Assembly (NCBI RefSeq): GCF_014805625.2
Contig: NW_023998417.1
Span: 833,968-897,967 of the forward strand
From: Glossina fuscipes
Lineage: Eukaryota; Arthropoda; Insecta; Diptera; Glossinidae
Length of the DNA: 64,000 nucleotides
Direction: 5' to 3'
Shown: piece after piece, positions 23,990-35,739 of the stretch
Numbering within the stretch: the first letter of the stretch is position 1
Layout: every line of letters begins with the position of its first letter
Translations under genes and position numbers: made by a program
Notes under the pieces: model-generated
The model's input: only the letters and a program-made list of their open reading frames with translations
Databases searched by the model: none
Told to the model about the DNA's origin: nothing

Positions 23990-24370
23990 GCCCAGCTTTG
24001 ACACCTATATGGCAACATTGTTTTCATGGCCATATGATTTTTGGATACTATTGACCTTCAAAAGAAATAGATTCCATTTTCGTGACATTGCAATCATTAC
24101 ATATGCTTTAGTTACCGCACTTTTGCAATTTCAAAAGTAATGAACATGCGTTTGTTGATTAAACGTTGCTTTTGATGGAAAAATACATCTTCACTATCAG
24201 CGCTCACCTGAAAAGTATTATTGGCCACCCTTTCCTACCGGAAAAACAAAGATCGTGCGGACCCCGATGATGTTGAGCTTTCTGGCCGCTCAAATTCGGC
24301 GGTTGTTCTAGAAAACATAAAAAGCCTGCACAAACTCATTTGCCAATAAATGCCCGTTCAATTAACTTAT
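23990..24370 (+). pseudogene. Decayed mariner transposase relic (N-terminal part)
   Basis: In the frame at about 24258-24350 the translation reads RADPDDVELSGRSNSAVV then LENIKSLHKLI. This matches the linker between the two helix-turn-helix motifs of mariner transposases: an R.DPDD.E.SGRSN-like block, then ENIK..HK. The upstream DNA (24030-24180) lacks a continuous frame, and everything after the second helix-turn-helix start is missing, including all catalytic aspartates. The upstream leader CATATGATTTTTGGATACTATT is shared with 5848-5869. No terminal inverted repeat is identified. The lineage differs from the other mariners in this window. Confidence 0.55.
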
Positions 24371-24694
24371 CTAAACCCGCCTTTGCATTTTTCTAAAAAA
24401 AATATTAAGGGTGTGAAGATAAATTCGAATATAACTAGCAAAGACGCCTACCATTTCTGTTTAAGAAACTCTGTTAAGAACTTAACAGACCTCTATTAAT
24501 TAATTACAATTGTGATATTGTTGAATTTGAAAGCCTACTCCGTCCATATTAAAAAAAGAAAATATTTTTGTGGACATTTCATGAATCTATATGAAAATAC
24601 CTTTTAAACAAACTAAACAAACTCTAATTCTGCCTATGGGAGCTATTTTTAACGGTGTTTTGAAATTTGGTATGTTAGCGAAAAATGGGTGTAA
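24371..24694. other. Non-coding, nothing recognised
   Basis: AT-rich sequence with no supported feature. Confidence 0.5.
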
Positions 24695-25284
24695 GTATAG
24701 TATAGTTTAGTAGTAGCATAGTACAGAATAGTATAATATATCACATTATGCAGTATATATACTACACTCTAGAATAGTACAATGCATACCAGTACAAAAT
24801 ACGCTGTACGCTGTACAATATACACTACAAATACACTATACTGTAGTACAATCATTTTCAGTACAAAATACACCATACTGTAGTACAACTATTTTCAGTA
24901 CAAAATACACTATACTGTAGTACAATAATTTTCAATACAAAATACACCATACTGTAGTACAATTATTTTCAGTACAAAATACACCATATTGTAGCACAAT
25001 TATTTTCAGTACAGAATACACTGTACTGCAGTACAATAATTTTCAGTACAAAATACACTATACTGCTGTATAATAATTTTCAGTACGAAATACACTATAA
25101 CGCAGTACAAAATATCTTTTACTGTAGTACAATAATTTTCAGTACAAAACACACTATACTGTAGTACAATCATTTTCAGTACAATATACACTATACTGCA
25201 GTACAATAATTTCCAGTACAAAATGCACTATACTGTAGTACAAAATATTTTGTACTGTAGTACGATCATTTTCAGTACAAAATG
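24695..25284. repeat. 37-bp minisatellite ending in an assembly gap
   Basis: The unit has the form CTGTAGTACAATCATTTTCA followed by GTACAAAATACACCATA, 37 bases in all (starts at 24841, 24878 and onward). About 11-13 units are recognisable between about 24800 and 25284. A less regular GTATAGTA-type prelude lies at 24695-24800. Unit variants carry TACTGTAGTA or the palindrome GTACTGCAGTAC (25023-25034). Three units equal 111 bases, so minus-strand frames repeat every 37 residues; the 71-residue frame at 25006-25221 is an artefact of this. The array stops at a gap, so copy number is a minimum. Confidence 0.92.
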
Positions 25285-25294
25285 NNNNNNNNNN
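25285..25294. other. Assembly gap (10 N)
   Basis: Ten Ns at the edge of the 37-bp tandem array. The array is probably longer in the genome. Confidence 0.99.
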
Positions 25295-25429
25295 CGTATG
25301 TATAGTGGCCGTAATTGTTTAACCGCATACGCTTACACACACTAACATGCATCTGTATATACGCTGTGATATGATAACAACAGTTATAATATTGAGCAAA
25401 CATACGAGTACACTACCACTGCACAACTA

Positions 25430-25440
25430 ACATACATACA

Positions 25441-25475
<35 letters not shown>

Positions 25476-25476
25476 G
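25430..25476. repeat. (CATA)n microsatellite
   Basis: About 11 CATA units passing into TATATG. Confidence 0.95.
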
Positions 25477-26465
25477 TGTCTTTATATAGTGTTACGGATT
25501 CGTTATGGTAAAGCAATGCAGCATAGTACAAGGACACAAAAGCAACAATTGAAAATTTTCAATTAAAAGTCTTTATTAAAATGATTCGCTTCCATGGAAG
25601 CGGTTTAAGCGGTTAAATGTTAACGTTGCCACCCAAACGCTTGCCGCTGTCTGCTATGATCAAACTGTGGATAGACTTTGATTCAGAAAAATAAAACCAC
25701 AAACAACAGTTCGTTTAGCATTTTGCTGTGCAAAATATTAACGGTTTATATTGCAACAATTTTAACGGCATTTTTTTTTTTTTTTTTTTTTAATTAAATT
25801 CAATAACAATGTATTTGTATTAATTTGCATATACACTGTATAAAAATGGTTGGAAATTAAATGAAAATGCTTCTGGTTAAATTTACAAAAGAAAAATTTT
25901 ATTTCCTCGCTTTTCCTCTCTCTTTCGAATGAATGAAAGAGAGCCACGAAAACATTGCCGAGAAATGTGAAAAACTTTTTAATTTTTAAATGCTTAAATA
26001 AGCAAAACAAAAGATTCTTTCTTGTTTTGAAAAAGATATCCTAATAAAATTGTAATAAGTTGTCTAAAAACTATTAAAACTTTTAGTTGACAAAATTTGA
26101 TATGCAAACAGTTTTGGTTTTTAAATGTGATCGATTGCGTGGTGGATATGTCCTATTCATGGAATACGGTGACGATCAGGAAGACTGGGAAGAGGAGATA
26201 GGGAGACTAGTGGGTGTTTGCCCAATCGACTATAAACTCACTATATAGTCCCGATGAAAGTAAACTCTACTTAATTTTAAATATGAGCCCGGGGACAGTG
26301 TGTCGTGCTTCTTACCTATCTAATCACTTATGGTGATGTCGCTTTTGAAAAATCCATAATCTTTCTTTATAATTTATTTGTTTGTGTGTTCAAGAAGTAG
26401 AGTTGTCTTTTTATTAGTTTTTCCAAAAAAAGTACTGGAAGAATTACCAGAGATATGATATTCCG
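25477..26465. other. Non-coding stretch
   Basis: No gene is seen. A T run of 24 lies at 25769-25792. The segment at about 26130-26330 is less AT-rich and not repetitive, but no protein or RNA is recognised in it. Confidence 0.5.
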
Positions 26466-26469
26466 ATTA

Positions 26470-26965
26470 TATAGTCGTCGCATTAAACCACCACTGCTAG
26501 ATTCCTTCAACTTTTAATAGGCCTTTACAAGGTTCGATAATACGGTGGATGCATTAAAGCGTCACTACTAAATTTCGTCAACTTTTAGCAAGCCTTCACA
26601 AGGTCCGAAAGCAGGGTGGATGAATTAAAGCGTCACTACTAAAATCTTTCAACTTTTAACAGCCCTTCACAAGTTTCAGAGCAGGGTGGATGCATTAAAG
26701 TATCATTAGTAGATTACTTCAACTTTTAGCAAGCTTTCACAAGGCTCGATAGTAGAGCGGATGCATTAGAGTATCATTGGTAGATTTCTTCAACTTTTAG
26801 GAAGCTTTCACAAGGCTCGATACTACAGTGGATTCATTAAAGTATCACTACTAAATTTCTTTAATCTTTAGCAAGCTTTCACAAGGCTCGATATTACAGT
26901 GGATTCATTGAAGTATCACTACTAAATTTCTTCAGCCTTTAGCAAGCCTTTGAAAGACCTGTAGT
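26470..26965. repeat. 71-bp minisatellite, about seven units
   Basis: Unit starts (the GGTGGATGCATTAAAG position) fall at about 26473, 26544, 26615, 26685, 26756, 26827 and 26898. Spacing is 70-71 bases throughout. Each unit contains a GGATGCATTAAAG box, a TATCACTACTAAATTTCTTC box, and a CTTTTAGCAAGCTTTCACAA box followed by GGCTCGA. Units differ by point substitutions of perhaps 10-25 per cent, with the last two complete units closest to each other. The array is non-coding. Confidence 0.93.
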
Positions 26966-27277
26966 TTTAACAAAATACTGCAAAGAGGCGTTTCCAATTT
27001 CTTAAGTACAATCAATGCCGCACCGAACGGCAAATAGATGCCAGATCACATTGGAATTTTGCTTATTTGCACTATCAGTTGTTTAGTGGTTTATAACTGT
27101 AAACAAGTAATTTATTATTCGTTATTTCGTGTAGGTGAGAGTATTAGAAAAATAGCTTGGCAATGTCTGACGTCACTTTTTGCTTATCTACAAACCTTGG
27201 ACGACTGCTGGAAAATCCCATTCAGTGATAGTTTATTTTATGTTCTTTGTCTTCTTGTAAGCTCGCAACTTTTTAGA

Positions 27278-27279
<2 letters not shown>

Positions 27280-27308
<29 letters not shown>

Positions 27309-27309
27309 T
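27280..27309. repeat. (TA)n microsatellite
   Basis: About 15 TA units. Confidence 0.93.
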
Positions 27310-30048
27310 CGCATCTAAATTATAAACGAACCATGAAATTACTCGCAATATAAATTATTAGGTCTTTATAATTGTGCGCCTGAGCGCATGGATATTCCTA
27401 AATACCTACGCATGACTTATACAAAAGCTTTTAATATAAATTGAAAATACTTAAGTATACAATACGCTTAGATATCTTGACAAGAAAAGACACATATGAA
27501 AGTAATCCAAAACAAGTATTGAACAATAAATAAGTAAACGAATAAATAAATAAATAAAAAATAAAAAAAAAACACTACAATCGCCATATGAAAGTCAATA
27601 TCGTTTGTTCAGAATGTATTCTAAGTTTTAGTTATCATTTATTCAAAAAGGCAACACATGTACTGGCATATATATATGAGCTGCTTACAATTCGTAATCA
27701 GTTTTAATTGGTTAAGCAAACATTTGACTTTTCTCAATAGATGCGAAATTTCCTTTCTTTGGAGACCATATATGAATTCCTTGATTATATTGCTAGATTG
27801 CGTAATGTAGAAATCACTTCGCTAGCGTAGAGACATACGGACATCTACACATCTCATTATTTATGCACATAATAATAATGGTAAAAATCTTTGAACAGAT
27901 TTTCACGTAGTGTCATGTAGAAGACGACAAATCTAGTAAACCTACTGTTGGTCGGTAGAGTGCTTAAAAACAAGATTATACAAAGTAATATATAAATAAA
28001 AGATGAATTTATTTAGATAAACAAAAAACAAAAAAAAATCTTGACTTTGAAAACTTTATATTCATATAGATTCTCGCATATATGTATCCACTTATGTGTA
28101 CTTTGAATACAAGTACGTGTACTCTCAAACAAGCTACCCCTTATGCTGGATTAATCTCAGCATTATGCATCAATCACAGGTAGAAGAATAATTTAGTGAG
28201 AGAAACCTTAAGTTGCAGTCGAATTTCGTAAGCCATTCATTATTGATATCGCAGCCTTTCAGATGTGTTTTAACCAATAGTTTCCAATAGTGATAGTGGT
28301 CTCCGTTGGGAAAGGCAAGTAAGCCTAAACGAATCAAGTTCATGTTCGTACGGTTTCATGGACTTGGTAATCTAACCCATAGAATATTGAATATTTATGA
28401 AATTTTGCTAATAAGCATAACAGAGGGTCGGCGGTAACATCTTCAATTATATATTCAGTTTTCCTGATTTTTATATTTGGGTAAAAGGTTGTATACGGAT
28501 TTAAATGTACATTTATATGGTTCGTTGCATGTGTTTGTAACTGAAAGCACTTGTTGCAACTTAAACAAGAAATATTTAAGTTAATAAAAGTTTAAACGTC
28601 AAAGGAAATTATTTCGATAAGTGAGTGCGTACACGTTTACATGGATGGAATACAAGTGAAGGGCTCTTTTATAGCCACTACCAATAATACACGGGCACAT
28701 TAATTTCGTCAATCCATTTGTATCATATCGGAATTTATAGTCGAGTCTCTATCGAAATAGAAAGGTCTAACGTTTTTTTTTTTTACCAGCGAAGTCGCTA
28801 GAATTATTAATAAACGATTGCAATACATCGAGTTTCCACCTATTCCCGATTAATAAAATTTCATAGTAAATCAAGCCAATCCCATCAAGACAACATTATA
28901 GCAACCATGGCCATGACCGTTTAATAGGATACAACATCTCATTCATATGCTGACTTTTCAAAATGAGTTTTCTAGTAGGGGTAGTGGTCGAAAAACTAGT
29001 CCGATCTGAAGTGTTTTTAATAACGTTCTTCGATGTAAGCTATGTATGATTGTAGTGAACTCTGAACATATAAACTTTAAAATCAATCTTAGATGAAATC
29101 CAATTCGATGAGAGTACGATTGTTTTATCTAAAAGTTTTCCGACTTTACGATACCTAGTTTTTGTGCTTGATGTTGAACTTGTGACGAGAGGGATGCAAT
29201 TGTTGAATGTTTACTCGGTATTTACTTTCGCTGTTAGTTATTTCAATCGCCATCAACGATTTTGAATTCCAAATGAGATTTTTAAGTTCGCCTTGTGGCT
29301 TCACATTAATAAGAACAAGTTGTCTATTCTTTCCTTAGCATTTAGTATTGCTAACGGTTTTAATGGGCATTTTTTCTTCCTTTTTTTTCCTTTGGTAATT
29401 AGCTTAGAACAGCAGCAACAATCGCAGCTCACCATTGTCTTCAACGTTAATGGCAGTTGACCTTATGACCAGCTTTTGCTACACCTAACTTAACTTCTGC
29501 CCGCACTATGAATTTTAACAATAGGAACTATTGAATAATGCCAGTCTTCTAGAGTAGTGTGCTTGCAAAAGCAAAATTTATTATTGGTTGGCCCTATAGC
29601 TTACGGGTTTATCAGCAAATCCTCTCCAATCCAATAGTCGTTCGACTTATTCTCTTTATTACCATTTTCTGGTTATTATAGATTTTTGCATTTTTTTAGC
29701 GCCATATTATGCCTTAAATTTTCTTCTTCTTTGTAAGTGAATTCATTAAAATATTTCAATTAAAGTGTGCCACAAAAACCAAGTCGTGGCAACGAAATAA
29801 ACTAAATTGTATTCGATTGATGGGAGAAATATTATAATTTTTTTTACAATAAAGTTGAGTTTTTCTATAAGTGTTGTATTCTTTCAAAAGTCTTTAATGC
29901 CAAGTAATTCTCTTTCTCTCTCATTTCAAATTAGATTTTCTTGTTATGTCGTATGTGTTCAATATATATTTACGTAATCGTGTTTATATGAATTCTTGCT
30001 TATTCTTTGTATCAACAAATAGTAATATTTACTATAGATATTAGATAA

Positions 30049-30086
<38 letters not shown>
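30049..30086. repeat. Compound (GT)n(AT)n microsatellite
   Basis: Eight GT units followed directly by about 11 AT units. Confidence 0.94.
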
Positions 30087-30931
30087 TCACAATTTAGAAG
30101 GGTATTTATTACTAACCCTGCATATGTGTTCAAATATGCATTTATGTTATATCCATCCATCCATCCATTCACACATGTATTTGTTGTATGCCTTTATAGT
30201 AAATAAATTGAATTTATTTGTTGAAAAAAAATTTATCTTAGTTAAAGAAAAAGGAAATTCAATTTATTTAACATTTAGTACACATGCTTCGAATTGACCC
30301 TAAACTATAAACATCTGTTCTTCAATATTCAGCTATTATCCTTGAGAGAATATACCTTTTAATATTTTTTTTTTTTTTTTTTTTTTTAACTCTACGTACA
30401 TATGTTCACCTAAACGACGAGAGATAGATAATTCTTTCATTGTTCTTATTTTAAAAAATGTTAACAAAGATTTTAAATATATTCTCCACATATATATTAA
30501 ATTGTATACCCATCATCCGCAGGTGACGGACGACATTTAGCATTCGTCCTTCTCTCATGTATTTAAATCAGGTTAGACAATGAGTGGTTATATGTTGACT
30601 TGGAAGCAAATGTGTATACTTTATGCACACGTACATAAATATAGTGCGGAAAAATAAACTTAATAGTGCAGTGTTACTACTAATCAATTTTCTATGAAAC
30701 CAAAAACCAGAATATTTAGCGTAAGGCGGGGGATTAACGCAAAAATATCGCGTTGAAGTCAGGCACTGGTGACTTGCTTGTAAAGCGATATATAAGAAGA
30801 GTATTTGCGGAGCGCAGAGTCGGTCAAGTCAAAAGAGTTGAATTTCAAAATTCGAACGAACAGGACCCGAGGAATAATTGTATATAAAAATTCCTTTGAA
30901 TCATTTGCCAATAGATTTTTTAAGATTGGTA

Positions 30932-31660
30932 TTAGGTGCTTGCAAAAATTTTGATCATTTTTTTACTTGACAAAGACATTTATTGTCTAAAATGGGTGCA
31001 ATGTCTGTTAATCACTTTCTACGATATTTTACAATATTTTGGGCAACTTTGCGATAGCATGTCGAAAGAACTTATATACGTTTGGCAGCGATCCACTCAC
31101 CAACGAATTTTCGTATTTCTTTAATATTGAGGACCCCCGAGCCAGCCAAGCCATACTGCACCGACCTGAACAAATGGTAATCAGGAGGCGCCATGTGTGG
31201 TGTGTAAGCTGGGTGTGGCAGAGCTTCCCATTCGAGCTGCAACAGTGTATATAATAAGTACGGAAACGGAAGTTGTCACTGTCAGCAGTGACAACTCTTG
31301 CAACGAGTGGCCAAAATATGGCATTTTCAGGCAATTCTTGTCGCCATGCCCAAAATCGACAATTGAGATATGACTGAGCAGCATCATCATAAGCCTCTTA
31401 ATGAATTTAGAGGGCTTCGGCTGCAGATTTCTTTAAATAAATAACGAAAGTAATGAATTTGAAAGAAAGAGAATTTTGAGCTTTCCATGATTAGCGTCGT
31501 CGTACGCTGAATAAATCAATAATGTTAAATGAAAAACTGTTATTCTAGGTAGAGGAAGGTTAAAACCATCGAATTCAATCGTTATGTACACTGGTAATTC
31601 GCATTTGCTTATCATTTGCATCTGTAGAAGTCGCTGATCAAAATTTTTGCAAATACCTAA
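30932..31660 (-). mobile_element. Internally deleted mariner element with intact ends
   Basis: The terminal inverted repeats start TTAGGTGCTTGCAAAAATTT (left, 30932) and TTAGGTATTTGCAAAAATTT (right, read on the minus strand from 31660). They match at 24 of 26 bases and are flanked by TA on both sides (30930-30931, 31661-31662), the mariner target. The minus strand encodes the C-terminus of a transposase at about 31240-30980: WEALPHPAYTPHMAPPDYHL, FRSV.YGLAG and EWIAAK. That corresponds to the conserved W..LPHP.YSPD.AP.DYHLF block; the last catalytic Asp position of that block reads His here. The element is only 729 bp against about 1.3 kb for full mariners, so the N-terminal and central parts are mostly lost. 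The C-terminal lineage looks closest to the mauritiana (Mos1) group. This is a dead copy. Confidence 0.78.
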
Positions 31661-32163
31661 TAAGTAAAACGTTCCAGTGCTACGAACTTAACATGAAAAA
31701 AAGATGGAATTCAAACGTGAAGGCCGTTTTGAGTTACAATATATTTATTTAAAGTTTTGTATAAATATTTCCCCGAATCGCTCATAGGAAACATCGTATG
31801 GGAGTAGAAATGTTTCCGATTAATCAGATTGTCGACGCTGACAATTTCTCGAATATTTTGCTACTTTCATATATTAATCTCAGTTGGTGTGTTGGGAATC
31901 ATTTACATACAATCATACCTTACTTTCTTACTCATATGTTTTTTGAAAGTCTTTCGTAACGTTAAGAAGCAAACAATGAAATAAATAGATGGTTTAATTT
32001 AGTTGCTTTGCGGTTTACTAGGATGAAACTTATAATGCATTTACACAAAAGTGAAAATAGTTGGAAAATAATTTCATAATAAAGCGATTAAATTTCACCT
32101 AATTTCCTTGAAAAGTCTCTGTAATTCCACCCAGAACTAACTTCCGTTTCCGTACTTATTATA
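31250..32163. repeat. Perfect 25-bp inverted-repeat pair 914 bp apart
   Basis: The arm at 31250-31274 (TATAATAAGTACGGAAACGG then AAGTT) is exactly repeated in reverse complement at 32139-32163. The left arm lies inside the deleted mariner and the right arm lies outside it. An 11-base perfect stem with a four-base TCAG loop (31271-31296) overlaps the inner edge of the left arm. The pair could be the ends of another element, or two scattered fragments of one repeat. Confidence 0.75.
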
Positions 32164-33184
32164 TGCACAAATAGAACGGTTTATTTTCAACGATGAACGC
32201 AGCAATGTGAACATGTATACTTACACATATGCTATAAGTGAAACCTTGGCTTCTTTTTTTTGCTTTTTATTAAAAGAAAAAAAAAAAAAACAAACCCAAG
32301 TAAAGTTGTTCTAAGGCGGTAAATGTATGTACAATTTTACATAATAATTCCCACTTTAATTTCGTAAATTGAATGAAGGTAAACTATGCATGTAGGAAGG
32401 AAGGAGTGCTAAAGTACTTTGCAGTAATCTTTGTCTACATCAATATTAAATGCGATTTGTATTTTGCAAATGTGAGAAAAATATCAGATAAGAATGCATG
32501 AGAGAATCAATTTTTAGAAAAGAAGTACAAAAGTTCTATCCGCCTGAGGCAAAATTGTAAGTGTTCCGAGGTCAAAGTAAGCATTAAATGCTTTTCATAG
32601 AGTCATCGCATTCCTAAAAATCGTGCGTAATTAGTGTTTAGTTTTGCTTGCCGCTAAAACGTTATCGCAAAGATCGCTTGTTCAAGCCCGATATAACCAC
32701 GACTTGAGTATTGTTCCAAGCAATTAAATGGAGTTAACTGTTAGTTCTATTAGACTAGATTGTCCCAAACTTCTTTTAGTGACAAAAGTGCCCAAGTACC
32801 AAACAATAGTGAACTACTTCTGACACGCCCGTCACGAGCTTTTACTCTCTAAATGGTCAATCAAAACTTTCATTCCGTTTGCTTCAATACGACTTAGGTA
32901 AGTTGTAGCCTGTGCGATCTGGAACAGTTTCCATCCAATTTCTTTGCTGCATGATATTTGAAATGATGCGATATTGAGACTAAACCTTCACAAAATGTCT
33001 TCAAATCAAAAGACCTTTGCACAGAACAAAGTCTTCTTCTTATTGGGTGTGGGTGATTTAGAAGGTCTCCGCGGTTTTTTACCAAAACATGGTGTTGATG
33101 GGGCAACACTCACTCGATTGTCTTAAACGAAGATTTGCTTAAAAGCTAATGTTTCAGCTCACATTTTTTGTGAAGATAAGTGAA
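32164..33184. other. Non-coding stretch
   Basis: No gene is supported. The 71-residue minus frame at 32894-33109 was checked against mariner and Tc1 C-termini and does not match. A weak tRNA B-box-like word (TTGTTCAAGCCCG) at about 32678 has no supporting fold. Confidence 0.5.
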
Positions 33185-33515
33185 ATGTCTGATGAACTCC
33201 GCTATGTGATGCTCTTTCACTATAAAATGAGGAAAACTTGCAAACTCATGCCGGAAAATATGTGAATTTGCGTATGGTGAGAATGCTGTGAGTGAACGCG
33301 GAACCCAGAAGTGGTTTGCTTAACTCCGTTCTAGGAATTTCGATGTCAACGACGCATCTAGCTCCAGTCGACCAGGCACTAAAAAAGTCGATGAAATTTT
33401 ACAACTTGTGCAGCAAGACCGGTTCGGAAACTGTCAAGAAATAGCGGAGAGAGGAAATATCAACTGTGACCGTTTCTAATTATTTGAAAAAAGCAGGCTG
33501 CATAAAAAATGATCA
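33185..33515 (+). pseudogene. Irritans-like mariner transposase, N-terminal pseudogene
   Basis: The frame starts at ATG 33185 with MSDELRYVMLFHYKMRKTCK. A stop and frameshift follow near 33265. The next frame reads EFAYGENAVSERGTQKWFA (33266 on), then SRNFDVNDASSSSRPG, KVDEILQLVQQDR and NCQEIAERGNIN. This is the first and second helix-turn-helix region and the GRP-like linker of irritans-type mariner transposases, with the DNA-binding WFA and RSGNFDV-like blocks visible. Similarity ends around 33515, before the WVPHEL motif and the DD34D catalytic core, so about two-thirds of the protein is gone. No terminal inverted repeat is found on either side. Confidence 0.75.
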
Positions 33516-34204
33516 AAAAGCAGCGAAGACATTTTATATCATCCATTATTTCCCATAAATGCGCAAAAAACGTGAAGAATCGCAAATCTATATATTCATA
33601 AAGGATTTTCATAGATTTACTAAGAGACATCTCCAACATGCAATCCTTTCCAACCGAGATATAAGATATTTACAAAATCTATTTACTCTCCGTTTAGATT
33701 TAAAAGTTTATAATCAGGTAAGCAAAGATGGCTTTGATTATATATGACATTAAGTGCAAAGGCTTTTATCAATTCCAACATGAATTTCGCTACCTTCGAA
33801 ATAGACTTTAGAAAATACCTTAGAGCTGACTGAAGCTGATGGGAATCTTATGAAACCAACTCAAACATTGGACTTGTTTGTCCTTTCGCGCGCATTTTTG
33901 TTAAAGACTACAACGGCAAGAAAATTTACAAAATTTCTCTTATATCAAATATCAAAATGGCTTAGAATTATATTAGTTTATGGCAGATTATGTCACTCAA
34001 TATGATTAATTATGTAACTGTCAGTTCCACTGTTGTAAACCATAGTACAAAATTGACAAGGACGTGATAATTGAAAGAAAAATCAAGAATTACACTTGTT
34101 CCCTAATCTTCGTGTACGCCGTAAACCTTTACGAATACTTTCTTATGCATAAATAGATCAAATTACGAATTTAATTGACTGAGTGCAGACTGGGTGGGAC
34201 ATTC

Positions 34205-34415
34205 ACGTTCTTGAAACGTCCGCAACACTTTCACACTCCAAAAAACTTTACACGAAACCTTTACGGCAAGCTTTGACACCAAAAATGCTACGAACCTTTA
34301 TATCAAAGAATCTCACAGTAAAAACACTCCATATCCCCTACATTTTCACACCGAAAAAAAACCTTCACATCAAAAAAAAAAAACTTAATATTAAAAAATC
34401 TTCACAAAACATATA
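34205..34415. repeat. Degenerate CTTTACACCAAAA-type short tandem series
   Basis: Successive words such as ACTTTCACACTCCAAAA, ACTTTACACGAAACC, GCTTTGACACCAAAAATGC, CCTTTATATCAAAG, ATTTTCACACCGAAAA and CCTTCACATCAAAA follow at roughly 15-20 base spacing. They look like a strongly decayed short minisatellite. The 106-residue frame that crosses it has a K/H/T/L-rich sequence explained by the repeat. Confidence 0.5.
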
Positions 34416-35487
34416 CATATTTGACATACCTCGTGATTGTAGTGACAATTCAATAAATTTTGGATCGATGCACAAAGAAAAGCAAATGAGTCTCAAAAGT
34501 TAATGGAGGAGAGTATTATTATTCCAAACGATAGATGGATGCGGGCATCAACTAAAAATGTAACTGCACTAAGCTGTGGTAATAGGTATTCGCGCCATTT
34601 TCATGTAATTCATTCATTCCCTTAGCGAGGCCTTTTCCATGACTAAGCCCTTTCTGTAATTTTTTTTATGTATTTACTTGTTTATCTGGCCTGAGGCACT
34701 GCTTAAACGCAGTATATCAACATTTAACAATGGTTTTAATTTAATATACAAAACGCAAAATTATTGCAACTCCCAATACAAATAACTATAATGTAATATT
34801 CGTGCATACATATATATATTCCTGTGATTTATACACACACGCAGAGCAAATCCTCAGAGAAACAGAAAAAGAAAAATTGAAAAAAAAAAAAAAAGATATG
34901 AAAATACTATTCCCCAAAAAATATGTATATAACTAAATAACTAATAAACCGGATTTTAAAATAAATCAAGTTTCATGCATTCATGCATTTGCTTGTTATA
35001 GAAATCATTTTGAAAATTCTTGCGCTCGGAATAGGCCGGGTTTTGTTGTTTTTGCATATTATATGAGTCAGTATATGCACGCAAATGCATTGCATGTATG
35101 CATGTGTGCATGTTTAAGTGCATAAAATAAATGTGCAATTGTATTTGTATATATATATATATATGAAATGTTTTAAAACTGACATAATGCAAATGAACAT
35201 GTTTGCATAACAATACAAAATAAAACGAGAATAGGAAGACGAACGAATCTGTACGCTATGCTTAGCTAAAAAAATAAAAAAAAGGAGCAAAAGAAAAAAA
35301 CAACAACAAAATAAAAATCAAGTAATAACTTGCATTGTACTTTGTGGAATTTAAGAGGAATTGTACATAAATGCCACTATATTCGAATTATGTATACCGC
35401 CCTGCGTCCATGACTGACCCTGCATGCGTATAAGCAATAATTGTGTATATCATATAATGTGAAACGATCGCTTGTAATATATGTACA

Positions 35488-35511
35488 TATATATATATAT
35501 ATATATATATT
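35488..35511. repeat. (TA)n microsatellite
   Basis: About 12 TA units. Confidence 0.93.
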
Positions 35512-35739
35512 TGTAGAGGTACACTGTTCATACAAACAAGGCAACCTGCTAGTAACGAAAATTGTAAAAATGTGAAATTAAATACCAAAGTAAATGCATT
35601 TTCTAAAATAAATTGCAGTTCTGGTCCTTTGCCACACTTTTGTTTACCAACTTCCGATGCAGCTGCTCATTCCACTAACAGCCATACATTATTATATTAG
35701 ATATATTTATATAGGAATAACGTATACATACACAAATAA

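Larger units (their letters stand above)
26966..30925. other. Non-coding stretch
   Basis: No gene is supported. A TA array lies at 27280-27309, AATA units at 27536-27570, and a compound GT/TA array at 30049-30086. The 95-residue frame at 27038-27325 ends in the TA array (IYIYIY) and is not credible as a gene. T tracts of 8-24 bases are scattered, the longest at about 30365-30387. Confidence 0.6.

Noticed and set aside
25006..25221. 71-residue frame with repeated YSVFCTENYCT-like blocks
   Set aside because: It is the translation of the 37-bp minisatellite; the peptide repeat follows from three units being divisible by three.
32640..32720. Possible tRNA gene from a TTGTTCAAGCCCG B-box-like word
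   Set aside because: No A-box at the right distance and no cloverleaf can be drawn.
32894..33109. Minus-strand 71-residue frame next to the irritans-like mariner, tested as its C-terminus
   Set aside because: None of the three minus frames shows the WD..PHPPYSPDLAPSDYHLF-type block or terminal motif.
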